Shown here: positions 40,004 through 49,826 of the stretch, piece after piece
How the letters are laid out: each line of letters begins with the position of its first letter
Numbering within the stretch: position 1 is the stretch's first letter
Assembly: GCF_029542785.1 (NCBI RefSeq)
Contig: NC_083372.1
Span: forward strand, 372,001 to 436,000
Source: Malassezia japonica
Lineage: Eukaryota; Basidiomycota; Malasseziomycetes; Malasseziales; Malasseziaceae
DNA length: 64,000 nucleotides
Direction of reading: 5' to 3'
Notes under the pieces: generated by a model
What the model was told of the DNA's origin: nothing
Databases searched by the model: none
What the model saw: only the letters and a program-made list of their open reading frames with translations
Translations under genes and position numbers: made by a program

Positions 40004-42145
40004 ATGCGCCTAATTTCCCTAATGGAGGGTGTTGCTGTTTATCCACACTTGCCCAATGTGGAGGCGCAGGGACTGCGGCTGACCGCACCCTGCAGGCCAA
40101 TGGGGGAAGGAGCCGATGCGAATGCGCTCCTGGGGCGGTTCTGCCCCCCCCTGGATCCCAGTCTTGTGCTGGCGATTGCAAGCGAGCCGGACCGCGACGA
40201 AGAGGAGCTGGCACAAATTTTGCAGGGGCTCGCCGATGCTACGCGCATGGAAGACGCTGCCGAGCAGGAGGGTGATGCGTGGCCCGAAGATCCTGTGAAA
40301 GAGGAGCCTGCGCAAGAGGAGCCTGCGCAAGAGGAGCCTGCGCAAGAGGAGCCTGCGCAGGAGGAAGCAACGGCCATGGAGGAACCTGCCGAGGACGGAC
40401 CGTCCAAGAAAGAGCCTGTGGATGTAGACTGCGAGCCTGTGCCAGAGCAGGCGCCCGAGCCCGCTGCCATTTCGGATGCACCCCTCGCCGCGGCCGTGGA
40501 AGAGCTGGCTGTGGACGACTATGTCCTCGCCTTTCTCGTGCACTCCTTTCCCGACAAGCCCCCCGAGTCGCTACAGAAAGCGCTGGACGATGCACACGGC
40601 GACGTGGACGTCGCGATGGACGCACTCCTTGCCGAAGACATGCTCAGCGAGGACGCACTTTTTGCGCAGAGCCTGCTCAACGAAGAGGAACAAGCTCGTC
40701 GCACACACACGCCCACCGAAGCCAAGCATATCCCCCGCGGCGGCCTCGATCTGGACGCACTCGTATCCGGCACACGCCCCAAGAAGGGCAGCAAGGCCAA
40801 AAGCAAGCTCCCCGGAAAGAAGCCCATGACGGTCAGCCTGACCGACCAGCGCAGCGCACACCATATCTATGCCGAGAAGCGCGGCGTGTCTACGCCCAAG
40901 CGCGAGAAAGCGCCCTCGCCGACGATCGAGGCGGACGAGTTTCTGGACGACGAGGAGCTTGCGCGGCGTCTGCAGAATGCCGAGCGCGACGCCGTTTCTG
41001 GCAACGAGAAGCTTGTCGTCGACCAGCAGTGGCTGCTTGCATCCTCGACGCTTTCGCAGCTTGCGTCGCTCCTGGACGTCCCCCTTGCGAAGATCCAAAG
41101 CATATTCCACCAGTCTTCGCTGAATCTGCACGTCGCCATGGCCCGTGCCATTGCCTATGCCGCCGCGCAGCCCGCTTCCATCGCCGCGCAAGAGTCGCCC
41201 GTCTTCCCTACGGTCGTTGAGACGCTCGCGAGCATTTCCAGCCGCGACCCCCGCAAGATGGCCGAGGTGCTCGCAGCGACGCAAGGCGAGCAGTCTGCGG
41301 CGCTCGATCTTCTCCAGCTGCAGGATGTCGTTGCGCAAGCGGCGTCCGGTGCGAGCAATCGCCCCGATATCCTCGACCCTACCGGGCAGCTGGTCGATGA
41401 GAGCGCCGCGGCCACGACCTATACCCCCACCGTCACGCAGAAGCGCAAGCCCGCCGTCGGCGGCGCGCCGCGGTGGCTCGACAGCAAGGCCACTTCGTAC
41501 GCCGACCGTACCGCGCAGCCCGCAGCCGCGCTGTCTGGCAAAGCGCTTGCCGCGCGTGCGTTGTCGGACGGCCAAGCTGCGACCGTCTTCCCCGCGTCTG
41601 CGCAGCGTGTCGAGCTGAGCGAGTCGGCGGGTCTGGACCTGGACCAGTCCTACACGAGCGAAGAGTGCCGCCAGCGCGCCGACGAGCTCCGTGCCAAGCG
41701 CAATGCGGCGTTGCGCCAAGCCGCTACCTCTGCCCGGCGCTACCGTGGCGGTGCAATGGCCGGCCTGAGTGGCGCGGCGAGTGTCTATGCCGAAGAGGCG
41801 CGCAAGTACGACGCGGCTGCGCGGCGGTGGCAGATGCGTGGCGCCTCTGCGCTGGTCGACCAGCGGCGTGCGGACTATACCGGTGTGAGCGAGTATGCGG
41901 AGCGTATTGATCTACATGGTCTTTCGGTGCACGAGGCGCTGACGGTGGTGGAGCACACGGTGCACCGTGCCTCGGCGCAGTCCTCGAGCCGCACCTTTCT
42001 CGAAATTGTCACTGGGCGTGGCGTGCACAGCCGGCACAATGTGTCGGTGATCCGCCCGGCGATCGTCCGCCTGCTCGCCCAGCGTGGCTACACGGTGGAC
42101 AGCACCACGAACCCTGGCGTGCTCTACGTGAAGCACGCCAGGTAG
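40004..42145 (+). CDS. CUE2: CUE/DUF1771/Smr-domain protein, Cue2-like no-go decay endonuclease
   Basis: Single exon, 713 residues; ATG at 40022 is an in-frame alternative. Acidic N-terminus with four EEPAQ-type repeats, then CUE-like helices (VLAFLVHSFPDKPPESLQKA, around residues 180-215), a second CUE-like helical region near residues 345-380, a DUF1771 helix pair (SEECRQRADELRAKRNAALR), and a C-terminal Smr domain. The Smr core shows DLHGLSVHEALTVVEHTV and IVTGRGVHSRHNVSVIRPAI, the D-L-H and GRG-x-HS motifs that cut RNA in this family. In yeast Cue2 cleaves mRNA at collided ribosomes. Domain order matches; role by homology. Confidence 0.88.
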   Translation: MRLISLMEGVAVYPHLPNVEAQGLRLTAPCRPMGEGADANALLGRFCPPLDPSLVLAIASEPDRDEEELAQILQGLADATRMEDAAEQEGDAWPEDPVKEEPAQEEPAQEEPAQEEPAQEEATAMEEPAEDGPSKKEPVDVDCEPVPEQAPEPAAISDAPLAAAVEELAVDDYVLAFLVHSFPDKPPESLQKALDDAHGDVDVAMDALLAEDMLSEDALFAQSLLNEEEQARRTHTPTEAKHIPRGGLDLDALVSGTRPKKGSKAKSKLPGKKPMTVSLTDQRSAHHIYAEKRGVSTPKREKAPSPTIEADEFLDDEELARRLQNAERDAVSGNEKLVVDQQWLLASSTLSQLASLLDVPLAKIQSIFHQSSLNLHVAMARAIAYAAAQPASIAAQESPVFPTVVETLASISSRDPRKMAEVLAATQGEQSAALDLLQLQDVVAQAASGASNRPDILDPTGQLVDESAAATTYTPTVTQKRKPAVGGAPRWLDSKATSYADRTAQPAAALSGKALAARALSDGQAATVFPASAQRVELSESAGLDLDQSYTSEECRQRADELRAKRNAALRQAATSARRYRGGAMAGLSGAASVYAEEARKYDAAARRWQMRGASALVDQRRADYTGVSEYAERIDLHGLSVHEALTVVEHTVHRASAQSSSRTFLEIVTGRGVHSRHNVSVIRPAIVRLLAQRGYTVDSTTNPGVLYVKHAR
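40301..40360 (+). repeat. Four 15-bp tandem repeats inside CUE2
   Basis: GAGGAGCCTGCGCAA repeated four times (the last ends in G), coding for E-E-P-A-Q. Copies are nearly identical at DNA level, so recent slippage is likely and length may vary between strains. Confidence 0.85.
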
Positions 42146-42520
42146 ACCCTAGGCCCGCGGTGCCCCGCACCCCGGCGAGTTCCTCCTGCCTGGCGCCTGC
42201 AGCACCGCCATGCGCACGGCTGCGCCTTGCGTCAGAAGTGGAGGGTCTAGGGTCATTTAGCACAATGATAGGCTCAGCGCGACACTCTTCATCGGGCACC
42301 GCGCATTGGTGTGTAATAAATCGGGACCAGCGCCTGCAGCCGCCACGCGCTGCACGTTGGCTGCGGCTGGACGCGCTGGCCGCCTGCAACGTTGCGCGAA
42401 CAAAAGTGTGGCCTGGTGCCGTGCGACGACGACGACCGATCTTGCTGCCGTGGATAGTTCTTTCTGCAGTACCGTTGGACTGAAGAGAGGTTGAGCTATT
42501 GCTGTGCTGCTAGCCGCACG
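42146..42520. other. Intergenic region with AAGTGGAGG
   Basis: 375 bp upstream of the ZDS1-like gene. AAGTGGAGG at 42236-42244. No gene recognised. Confidence 0.5.
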
Positions 42521-45500
42521 ATGGCCAATAGCCAGATCACAGATCTCGAGCTCCAGCGGGAGGTCGAGGCGCTGCGCACACGGCGACGGCAGTCGGTGAA
42601 CCGTGTCGTGCTCGATCCCGACCTCCCCGATCTACAAGGTGCGGGCCTGCTGCCGAATGCAAGCCCGCCCCTCGACCGGCACCCGTCGTCCTCGAGTGTG
42701 GCGAGCTCGTCCTATCAGGCCCCGACGACGCCTCCCGAGACGGACCAGGGTGCGTTTGTGCTCGACGAAAAGTCGCTGCACGCCCGCGCGCCGCTTTTTG
42801 GGTCCTCGCAGCGCTCGCGCTACCTCGCGCGCCGCAACGCCCGCCAGGCGCAGGCCGCGTCCGAGAGCGAAAAAGGGCCACTGCCCCAACCCCCCCCGTC
42901 GTCCCATCCGCCGCCAAACGACCCGAACCACCTCTTTTGGGTGCCTGCTGCTGCGCACCCCGAAATCTCACCGGCAGACTTTCGCTCCTTTCTCAAAGAG
43001 CAGGCAGAGCGGAATGTGAGCCAGCACGAAGCCGAGAAGAGCCAAATACCCGCGCGCGGCGCTCCCCTCTCGCCCCCGCTCGACGGCGCCGCTGACGCCC
43101 AAGGGGAGGCGACGATCGCCGCGAACCGCCTCCTCGGCCGCTCGACCTCGAACGTGCGCCGCACCTCGTCGCTCCGCAAGCAGATCAAGCCGGAAGACAA
43201 GGACGCGGAACCGAGCGAACGGCCGGGCAGCCTGCTCGCCGTGTCGAACGACCAGCGCGCCCGGAACCGCCTCTCGAGCAGGGACCTGTCGCCGGACCAA
43301 ATCACCCTCCGCGAGCTGCAGCGGATGGAGCGGGCAGCACAGGCGCCACCGGTCGCCCCAGTCCCGGAGCGCGCTGCGCCTGCCTACGAAGACGACCGCA
43401 GCTCGAACGGCACTCACCAGACGCACTCGTCCGAGAGCGCCGAGTCCGAGCCGCGCTCGTCCCACACTGGGCCCGCGCTGCAGCGGAGCTCGCGCAACAT
43501 GAAACTCGCACGCCCTCAGGGCCCAGTGCCGCAGAGAAGCGCGCGCCCGGAGCGGCGCGCAGTGCCCGAGCCGCCGCGCTTTCCAGAGAACATGATCTCG
43601 ACGATCGAGGCGCTCTCGCTCGACGCGACGCCCCAGGCACCGCCTCAGCTGGTCGACGAACCCGAGTCGTTTGCACAGGCCGAGCCGCTGCCGCCGCATC
43701 CCCACTCGGCAGAGAAGCCGCGGCGGGGCAATACACTCCCGCCTCGCCTCGACAGCGCGCTCGAGGCCAAGGAGCAGCGGCGCGCCGCAAACATTGCCGA
43801 CGTCCGCGCCAAGGTCTCGAAAAAGAATGTCTTGCCGGAGCTGCCGGACGAGGCGCCGCAACGGCACTCGCTCGAGCGCGTGCCGGTGCCGAGCGCGCCG
43901 CGCGACGACGTGCAGCCTGCGCGGCACTCGGAAGAGAACGTCCCGCGGTCGCGGCCGCTGCCGGAGCCCATGGCACGGAGCGATAGCCGCTCACGCGAGG
44001 CACGGCCGCTGCCTGAGCCGCGCGCAGCGCCCAAGGACGGGCGGCCGGTGCCCGAGGTGCCGCCCGGTGCAGAGATGCGCCCGAGTTTGGAAGGGGCAGG
44101 TGTGGATGTGCCGCGCGAGGCGCGTGCGGTGCCCGAGGCTCGTGTAGTGCCCGAGGCGCGTGCAGTGCCGGAACCGCTGCGTGTCGAGCCTGCGCGTGTC
44201 GAGCCTGCGCGTGTCGAGCCCCCGCGTGCCGAGCCATTGCGTGCCGAGCCACGCGCGGTGCCCGAGCCGCGCCCAGTGCCCGAACCGCGCGCGGTGCCCG
44301 AACCCCCCCGCGCGGTGCCCGAACCCCCCCGCGCGGTGCGCCCGTCGACGGACTCGCTGCGTGCCGAGTCGGTCGCCGCGCACGAGCCTGGCGCGCGTGT
44401 CGAGCCTGGTCCTCGCACCGAGCGTTCTGCGCGTGACAAGCGTGGTTTTGGGCTGTCGTGGTTCGGCCTCGCCAAGGAGGACGAGGACGAGAGCAAGCGG
44501 CACAAGGAGGAGCGGCGCAAGGTCAAAGAGGAGCCGCCGCCGCCGCCGCCGCTGCTGCACCCCCCTCCGCCTCCCCCCGCTACGAAGCGCAAAGAAAAAG
44601 ACACGTTCCTTGCGAATCTCTTTGGCAAGCGCAAGAGCCACGAGCCCCAGGACTCGCTGCGCCACCGCGCGCGTACACTCTTTTCCAATACCGGCGGCAC
44701 GCCGCCGCCGATTGTCCCGGAGGAATATCCCTACACCCGTTTTGCCCTGCACATTGAGCGTGCGCTCTACCGCCTGAGCCACTTTAAGCTCGCGAACCCC
44801 CGGCGTGCGCTGCAGGAGCAGGTGGTGATCAGCAATTTGATGTTTTGGTACCTCGCCATTGTCAATTCCGCGCAGAGCCGCCCGGCGGACATTGGCCACG
44901 GCCACCAGCGCCAGGGCGGTCCGAGCGAGTACGACGACACGGAGCGCCGGCAGTGCCGCGGCACGCCGCCGATCGCCGTGCACACCGGCACGCTGGTGCG
45001 TGCCGTGCCGCAATTCGTGCCGCAAATGTACACTCCCTACGGGATGGTGCCGCCGATGCCGTGGGGCTTCCCACCCAACATGTACTTTGACCCCCACGCG
45101 CAGACATGGGTGCCGAACGGGATGCCTGTCCCCCCCCCGGCTGCTCCGCCGGTGCCGCCACGGACCCAAGATGACTACGATGTAAATGAGTACGTGCTCG
45201 ACGAATACTATACACCCAAGGCGGCCGACACGGGCGTGGCGCCCGTGCCGAGCTGGTCGGCGCCGCAGCCGGCAGCGCCGCCCGCTCTGCCCATGCCGCC
45301 CCTCCCTGAGAAGCAGGCTCCGGAAGCCAACGGGCTCCCGATGCACGCGCGCGGCCCGAGCGCCGCTGGTCCGAAAGAGCGCTCCGCGTCGAACCGCCCA
45401 CCTCTTCCCCGCCCGAGCGGTTCGCCGCGTGCCCTTCGCCAGGCACGCTCGTCGCCCTCGCTGGCGCCCCGAAAAGAGGGCCGCGCGCCTGTCCCAGCGC

Positions 45501-45553
45501 CGCGCGTTCCCCCGCTGCCCGTCGGCCTCGTCAAGCGGCCGAGCCGGCCGTGA
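42521..45553 (+). CDS. Zds1/Zds2-like protein (Zds_C domain)
   Basis: Single exon, 1010 residues, mostly disordered and rich in Pro, Arg, Glu and Ala. The recognisable part is the C-terminal Zds_C motif about residues 740-790: YTRFALHIERALYRLSHFKL followed by ANPRRALQEQVVISNLMFWY. In yeasts Zds proteins bind PP2A-Cdc55 and control mitotic exit and entry. The N-terminus begins with a conserved-looking helix ITDLELQREVEALRTRRRQS. A Pro/Glu/Arg repeat region precedes the domain, and a proline-rich tail follows. The start is the second ATG of the frame, chosen because it heads the helix; the earlier one (42491) lies in leader-like sequence. Confidence 0.8.
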   Translation: MANSQITDLELQREVEALRTRRRQSVNRVVLDPDLPDLQGAGLLPNASPPLDRHPSSSSVASSSYQAPTTPPETDQGAFVLDEKSLHARAPLFGSSQRSRYLARRNARQAQAASESEKGPLPQPPPSSHPPPNDPNHLFWVPAAAHPEISPADFRSFLKEQAERNVSQHEAEKSQIPARGAPLSPPLDGAADAQGEATIAANRLLGRSTSNVRRTSSLRKQIKPEDKDAEPSERPGSLLAVSNDQRARNRLSSRDLSPDQITLRELQRMERAAQAPPVAPVPERAAPAYEDDRSSNGTHQTHSSESAESEPRSSHTGPALQRSSRNMKLARPQGPVPQRSARPERRAVPEPPRFPENMISTIEALSLDATPQAPPQLVDEPESFAQAEPLPPHPHSAEKPRRGNTLPPRLDSALEAKEQRRAANIADVRAKVSKKNVLPELPDEAPQRHSLERVPVPSAPRDDVQPARHSEENVPRSRPLPEPMARSDSRSREARPLPEPRAAPKDGRPVPEVPPGAEMRPSLEGAGVDVPREARAVPEARVVPEARAVPEPLRVEPARVEPARVEPPRAEPLRAEPRAVPEPRPVPEPRAVPEPPRAVPEPPRAVRPSTDSLRAESVAAHEPGARVEPGPRTERSARDKRGFGLSWFGLAKEDEDESKRHKEERRKVKEEPPPPPPLLHPPPPPPATKRKEKDTFLANLFGKRKSHEPQDSLRHRARTLFSNTGGTPPPIVPEEYPYTRFALHIERALYRLSHFKLANPRRALQEQVVISNLMFWYLAIVNSAQSRPADIGHGHQRQGGPSEYDDTERRQCRGTPPIAVHTGTLVRAVPQFVPQMYTPYGMVPPMPWGFPPNMYFDPHAQTWVPNGMPVPPPAAPPVPPRTQDDYDVNEYVLDEYYTPKAADTGVAPVPSWSAPQPAAPPALPMPPLPEKQAPEANGLPMHARGPSAAGPKERSASNRPPLPRPSGSPRALRQARSSPSLAPRKEGRAPVPAPRVPPLPVGLVKRPSRP
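44108..44340 (+). repeat. Degenerate P-E-x-R-A-V / V-E-P-A-R repeats inside the ZDS1-like gene
   Basis: Short tandem units coding for variants of REARAVPEAR, RVEPA and RAVPEPP, some identical at DNA level. Likely unstable in length. Confidence 0.7.
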
Positions 45554-45618
45554 TGCTTCATAGTGGAGGACGTAACTCCCAACTGTATTTCCCCGACTTT
45601 TTCACTTCGTGCTTCGAT

Positions 45619-46028
45619 ATGCCGGCGACCGTGCTGACCGGCATCGTGACGAAGGCGGGCGTCATGGCCAAGACCGTGACGATGACCGTCGAAAAGATCA
45701 AGATGCACCCGAAACTGCTCAAGGTATGTTGCCCCGGCTAAGACAGACGTACGTGCGCCACAAAAAGTACCTCGTGCACGACCCCGACTCGACGCTCCGC
45801 ATCGGCGAGCGCATCTCGGCACAGGCATGCCGCCCGCTGAGTGCGCGCAAGCGCTTCACGCTGCTCGAGCGTCTCGGATTCAAGGATATGCCGGTGACGC
45901 ACGGCGAGGGCGGCGCAGAGGCCGACCAGCTCCGCCGCCTCAAGGCCGACGCCGCAATGTCGGCTGAGCAGCGCGAGCGCCTGCGCATCGAACAGCGCGT
46001 CAAGAACGAGATGCGTGGCCGCCCGTAG
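45619..46028 (+). CDS. Mitochondrial ribosomal protein uS17m
   Basis: Exons 45619-45723 and 45747-46028, intron 23 nt (GTATGT ... CTAAGACAG), 128 residues. The S17 OB fold is clear: VLTGIVTKAGVMAKTVTMTV and, across the junction, HPKLLKTYVRHKKYLVHDPD, then LRIGERISAQACRPLSARKRF. The C-terminal ~45 residues are a charged helical extension typical of mitochondrial forms. The upstream TAGTGGAGG (45561-45569) is a near match to the shared promoter word. Identity is confident. Confidence 0.93.
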
Positions 46029-46334
46029 ATACCCTATACCCCAAAAACGGCGCAGTGCAGAGACAGTGGGTAGAGCTAGTGAGCAGAGGAAGGAGTGCGT
46101 GCTGGGGGGAATAGAGAAAGCAGGGTCAAAAAAGGAGCAAGGGCGCCGCACGCGCGAGGCACGCGACGCACACGGCTCGCCCACGAGTATGCGCTACACG
46201 CTACTTTCCTGCGCACGCCTTCCCTCCCACGCTCTGCCTACGCCCTCTTCCCTCATTGCTTTCTTCTCCACGCTGGGCGCCCATGTGTCAACTTAATTGC
46301 ACATATCCCACGCGACCCCGGCTTCCTTAGCGCC
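46029..46334. other. Intergenic region, no gene seen
   Basis: About 300 bp between two plus-strand genes; C/T-rich near 46220-46270. No motif stands out. Confidence 0.5.
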
Positions 46335-47235
46335 ATGAGCAAGCCGGCTGTCCCTACGCCTGCCGAGAAGCGGTCGCTGGTCGACGAAGTCCTTGGTGCC
46401 TTTCGCCATGTCCCCCCCTCGAAGACGCTGGACCATGTCGGTCGTTTCCTGAGCACCTGGAGCGGTACGGATAAGGTATGCCCCCTCCCACTTACCCCAG
46501 TCGCTGATGACTGTGCAATACTCGTCCAAGGCGGTGGTCGGTGTCTTGCTCTTTCTTCAAGGCGTGCGTGCGCGTCTGAACCTGTCGACGGTCGGCAAGA
46601 CCCCCAGCGGTGTCGCGCCGCTGCTCAAGCTTGCGGACCTGATCGGCGATGCGCGTATCCTGTACCGTATTTGGGGCCTGCTCCCCATGATCCAGTGGCT
46701 GATCACGATCGAGCGCACGCCCCCCCCCACGAAGCTCCTGCTGCAGATCGAGCGTATCCAGGCCTGGTCGATGGTCGCGTACTGCCCCATGGAGGCGATT
46801 GCGTACCTCGGCTACCACAAGGTGCTCAACGTCTCGACCGACGCGCAGAACTGGCTGTGGAAGCATGCGCTGCGCCTCTGGCTCCTGTACATCGTGCTGC
46901 AGTTTGTGCACCTCATCGAGGACAACCGTCTGCTGCGCCTGCGTACCAAGGCGCTCGAGCGCTCGCGCGGCCACCCCCAGCCCCGTGTGGTGAAGGGCAG
47001 CACGGAGCCGAGCGCGCCGCTGTCGGAAGACCAGCAAGTGACGCGCCGCATGTGGGACGAGATCCGCGAGCGCAAGAGTGCGATCATGACACAGTTCTGG
47101 ATCTACATCGGCTACCTCCCCCCCAGCGTCCACTGGGCGGTGCCGGGCGGCGTGATGGCCGAGTCGTGGGTCGGCTTCTTTGGCGCGATCGCCGCTGCCG
47201 CCGGTATGCTGCCTACGTGGAGGGCGACGGCCTAG
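46335..47235 (+). CDS. PEX11: Peroxisomal membrane protein Pex11
   Basis: Exons 46335-46475 and 46501-47235, intron 25 nt (GTATGC ... CTTACCCCAG), 291 residues. The junction restores GTDKSLMTVQYSSK, the family's conserved early block; VGKTPSGVAPLLKLADLIGD and LYRIWGLLPMIQWL continue it. C-terminal hydrophobic segments (PPSVHWAVPGGVMAESWVGF) fit the membrane topology of Pex11, which elongates peroxisomes before fission. Its stop codon lies in the palindrome CTAG shared with the convergent kinase gene, so the two coding regions overlap by 4 bp. Confidence 0.9.
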
Positions 47236-48420
47236 GCGCGCAGCGCCGCCTCGGTCGCGCTGATCAGCGCGTCAATCGACGGGCGCCGCGTGGGGTCCGT
47301 GACGAGGCACTCCTTGATCAGCCCCCGCAGCGCGTCCGAGTAGGTGTCGTTCGTAGGAAACTTGTACGCGCCGTTTGTCACCGCAAGCGCGAGCGAGCCG
47401 CCTTGCTCGGTCGTCGAGGCTGTCTCGAAGGGCGAGTGCAAGTAGGCCATTGCGTAGAGCGTGCATCCCAGCGCCCAGATGTCCACCTTTTCGTCGAGCA
47501 CCACGTCCGTCTTTACGTCAAAGAGCTCGGGCGCACGGTAGGGCATGCTCGAGCGCTCGGCGGCGAGGTCCTGGTGCGCAATCGCCTCTTTGCGCGACTG
47601 GATGGCTACTCTCGCCGGGATCGCGCTGCCAAAGTCCATCAGGATCGGCGTGCGGCCGTCGTCGGCAATCATGATATTGCTGGGTCAGGAGGAATACGTA
47701 CGCAGGCTTGATATCGCGGTGCGCGTACGCGACGCGCGCCGCATCGGCCGGCGCCTCGCTCGGGACGCGCATCGGCGCCGCAGGGGGGTACGCCTCGTCC
47801 GCGTCAAAGAGCAGCGAGTCCGTGTCGCCCTTGGCCGGCGCCGCCTCGACCGTGTCGTCAGGGAGCGCGTAGCTATGCATCGTCTTTACGCCGCGGCACG
47901 CGCCGAGGAACAGCTGCAGGATGGTCCTTTCGTCGAAACGTGTGCCGTGGATGACGTGCGCGTTGATCGCGTCCTGGACGTTGCCATTCGCAAAGTACGG
48001 CAGGAGGATATACACCACGCGCCCGGGCGTGCTCTCCTCGTCGCCGGCGGGAATATTGCCGAGGACCGACGCACGCACGTCGTCGCGCACGACCGCCGCG
48101 TCGCACGCACGGATCACGTTCGGGCCGCGGAAGCGGTGCATCGCATCGACCTCGGCAAGCGCCTCGCGCACGGATGCCTCGCCGTACTGGCACCGGATCT
48201 TTTTCAAGGCATACTGCTGCCCGGTCGCCGGATCCCGCACGAGGTACACGAGACTAAAGCCGCCCTCGCCGAGCAGCTTGACAATGTCGTACGCATTGCC
48301 GTTGATGCGCACCTGCGCCGCACCCGCCCCGCACGGGAGCGCAGACAGCAGCGCATAGACCAGGTCGAGCGCCGTCTCTGCAGCACGGCCCACGTGTTGG
48401 ACCAGCGAGCGGTCTTCCAT
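47232..48420 (-). CDS. ENV7: Ser/Thr protein kinase, STK16/Env7 family
   Basis: Exons 47702-48420 and 47232-47679, intron 22 nt (GTACGT ... CTGACCCAG), 388 residues. The kinase domain includes the glycine loop LLGEGGFSLVYLV, lysine in YALKKIRCQYGE, the HRDIKPANIMI catalytic loop restored across the intron, MDFGSA in place of DFG, and PYRAPELFDVKTD with DIWALGCTLYAMAY. This set, including the short N-terminus that may be acylated and the inserted acidic segment before HRD, matches STK16/Env7 kinases of vacuole or Golgi membranes. It diverges from SPP1 with only 20 bp between the ATGs. Confidence 0.9.
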
Positions 48421-48440
48421 GGTAGTGTGGAGGCACCATC
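48421..48440. promoter_or_regulatory. 20-bp divergent spacer ENV7 / SPP1
   Basis: The entire gap between two start codons contains TGTGGAGG. Transcription must start inside or at the neighbouring 5' coding ends. Confidence 0.6.
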
Positions 48441-49572
48441 ATGGACGAGCGCAAACGCAAAGACGCGCCGGACGCGCCGGACGCGTCCAAGAAGAGCGCG
48501 GTGCATGGCCTCGATGCGGGCGAGGAGGCGCCGGTGCCGCTGCGGTACTGCATCTGCCGCCAAGAGTTTGGTAGGTGCACCGGCTCACACAGAGGACGAC
48601 CGCGTGATGATTGCGTGCGACTTTTGCGACGAGTGGTACCACGCCGCGTGCCTCGGCATTGCCGACGAGGCCGTCGAGCTCATCGACCAGTTTGTGTGCC
48701 CCGAGTGCGAAAAGAGTACGTCGTCATGCTCACCAGAAATGGACGCACGCACCTCGTACAAGGCCGCGTGCAAGGCCGACGGGTGCTCGAGCGCCGCGCG
48801 CCTGCCCATGTCGCGCTACTGCTCGGACGCGTGCGGGATGCGCACAGTCAAGGCGCGTGCGGACCGCGTGCGGCCGCCCAATGCCGAGTTTCACACAGAG
48901 ATCGTGCAGCGCGGTGACGCGCGGCGTGGCGTCGTCGTGTGGACGCGTCCTGCGCTCGCCTCGGTCGACGACGCGTCCCTCGACGCCTGGTTCCGCGCCA
49001 TGCAAAAGGGGATGGCCATGCCGAGCGCCGTCCCCGCGGTGCCGCCCGGCACGAGCAGCGGGCAGCACGCGCTGGCGCACGCGACGGCGCTGCCCTCCCG
49101 ACGCGACGCGTCGCTGGAGCGCGAGCTTGCGCGCCTCCGCACGCTCGCAGCCCAAGGGAATACCATGATCGACGTGCTGGCCGTGCGCACCAAGCTCCTG
49201 CAGCTCGCCGAGGACCGCGTGTCGACGCTCCCTCTGGCCGACGACGACGGCAAACGCGACGCTGGGCCCCGCTGCGGCTTTGACGCGCGTCTTGCATGGC
49301 CCGACGAGGCGCTGTGGCAGTGGGCGACGTCGCCGGCGGGCCGCGCGATGCTCCAGGAAGAGATTCCCCTGGACGGCACGCTGGCCGGCGACGCGCACGG
49401 CCCTGCGGTCGTGTGCGGCACGGCGAAGCGCCGCTGCAAGCGGCATGCCGACTGGTCGATCGTGCGTGGCGCCGAGGCCGAAGTCGCGCGTGAGCTGCAG
49501 ACGTCCTATGTATCTGCGCTTGCCGAGCGCGAGCAGCACGTCCGCGCTTTGCTGGAGCATACCCCTACATAG
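48441..49572 (+). CDS. SPP1: COMPASS subunit Spp1/CFP1-like PHD protein
   Basis: Exons 48441-48570, 48593-48715 and 48737-49572; introns 22 and 21 nt; 362 residues. The PHD finger is split by intron 1: LRYCICRQEFE joined to DDRVMIACDFCDEWYHAACL and VCPECEK. A second Cys-rich block (CKADGCSSAARLPMSRYCSD) and the late CGFDARLAWP plus CGTAKRRCKRHADW match the CFP1/Spp1 layout. Spp1 reads H3K4 methylation for the Set1 complex. The 21-nt intron keeps frame and has no stop, so retention would add seven residues after CEK; I prefer splicing because its ends (GTACGT, CTCACCAG) follow the local rule. The 3' end overlaps the next minus-strand gene by 8 bp. Confidence 0.9.
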
Positions 49573-49777
49573 CCAGACGCGCCCCGCTGCCTGCCAGACT
49601 TGCGAGGCCGACGAGCGTGAGGAACGCGCCCCACTTGGGCTGCGTCCGCCGCGCGGCGGCAAACGTGCCGATGCGGTGCGCCTCGTTCAGCGCCCCGATA
49701 CCGACGCACGCCAGCGCCGCGGCGCCCGTCAGGCGGCACGACAGGCACACCTCCTCTGCTGGCGCATGCACGACGTA
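49565..49777 (-). CDS. DMAC1/Dmo2-like small membrane protein (DUF4536), 5' end uncertain
   Basis: About 70 residues are visible. The start of the domain EEVCLSCRLTGAAALACVGI contains the C-x-x-C-R-x-T-G signature of DUF4536/DMAC1 proteins, and two hydrophobic segments follow. In animals DMAC1 assists complex I assembly. No ATG opens this frame; CTAACGCGGCAG just upstream (49778-49789) looks like a 3' splice site. One candidate first exon is ATG at 49849 to 49826, which would place the start within the MIC10 3' end in another frame, but its 5' splice site (GTGCGG) is weak. The stop overlaps SPP1 by 8 bp. Confidence 0.6.
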   Translation of the reverse strand, partial: YVVHAPAEEVCLSCRLTGAAALACVGIGALNEAHRIGTFAAARRTQPKWGAFLTLVGLASLAGSGARLAM

Positions 49778-49826
49778 CTGCCGCGTTAGACCTGTTTGCT
49801 ACGCGCAGCACTACGAATGCCGCACG

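Noticed and set aside
40301..40360. Regular direct repeats, considered as a CRISPR-like array
   Set aside because: No spacers; in-frame 15-bp repeats coding for EEPAQ in CUE2.
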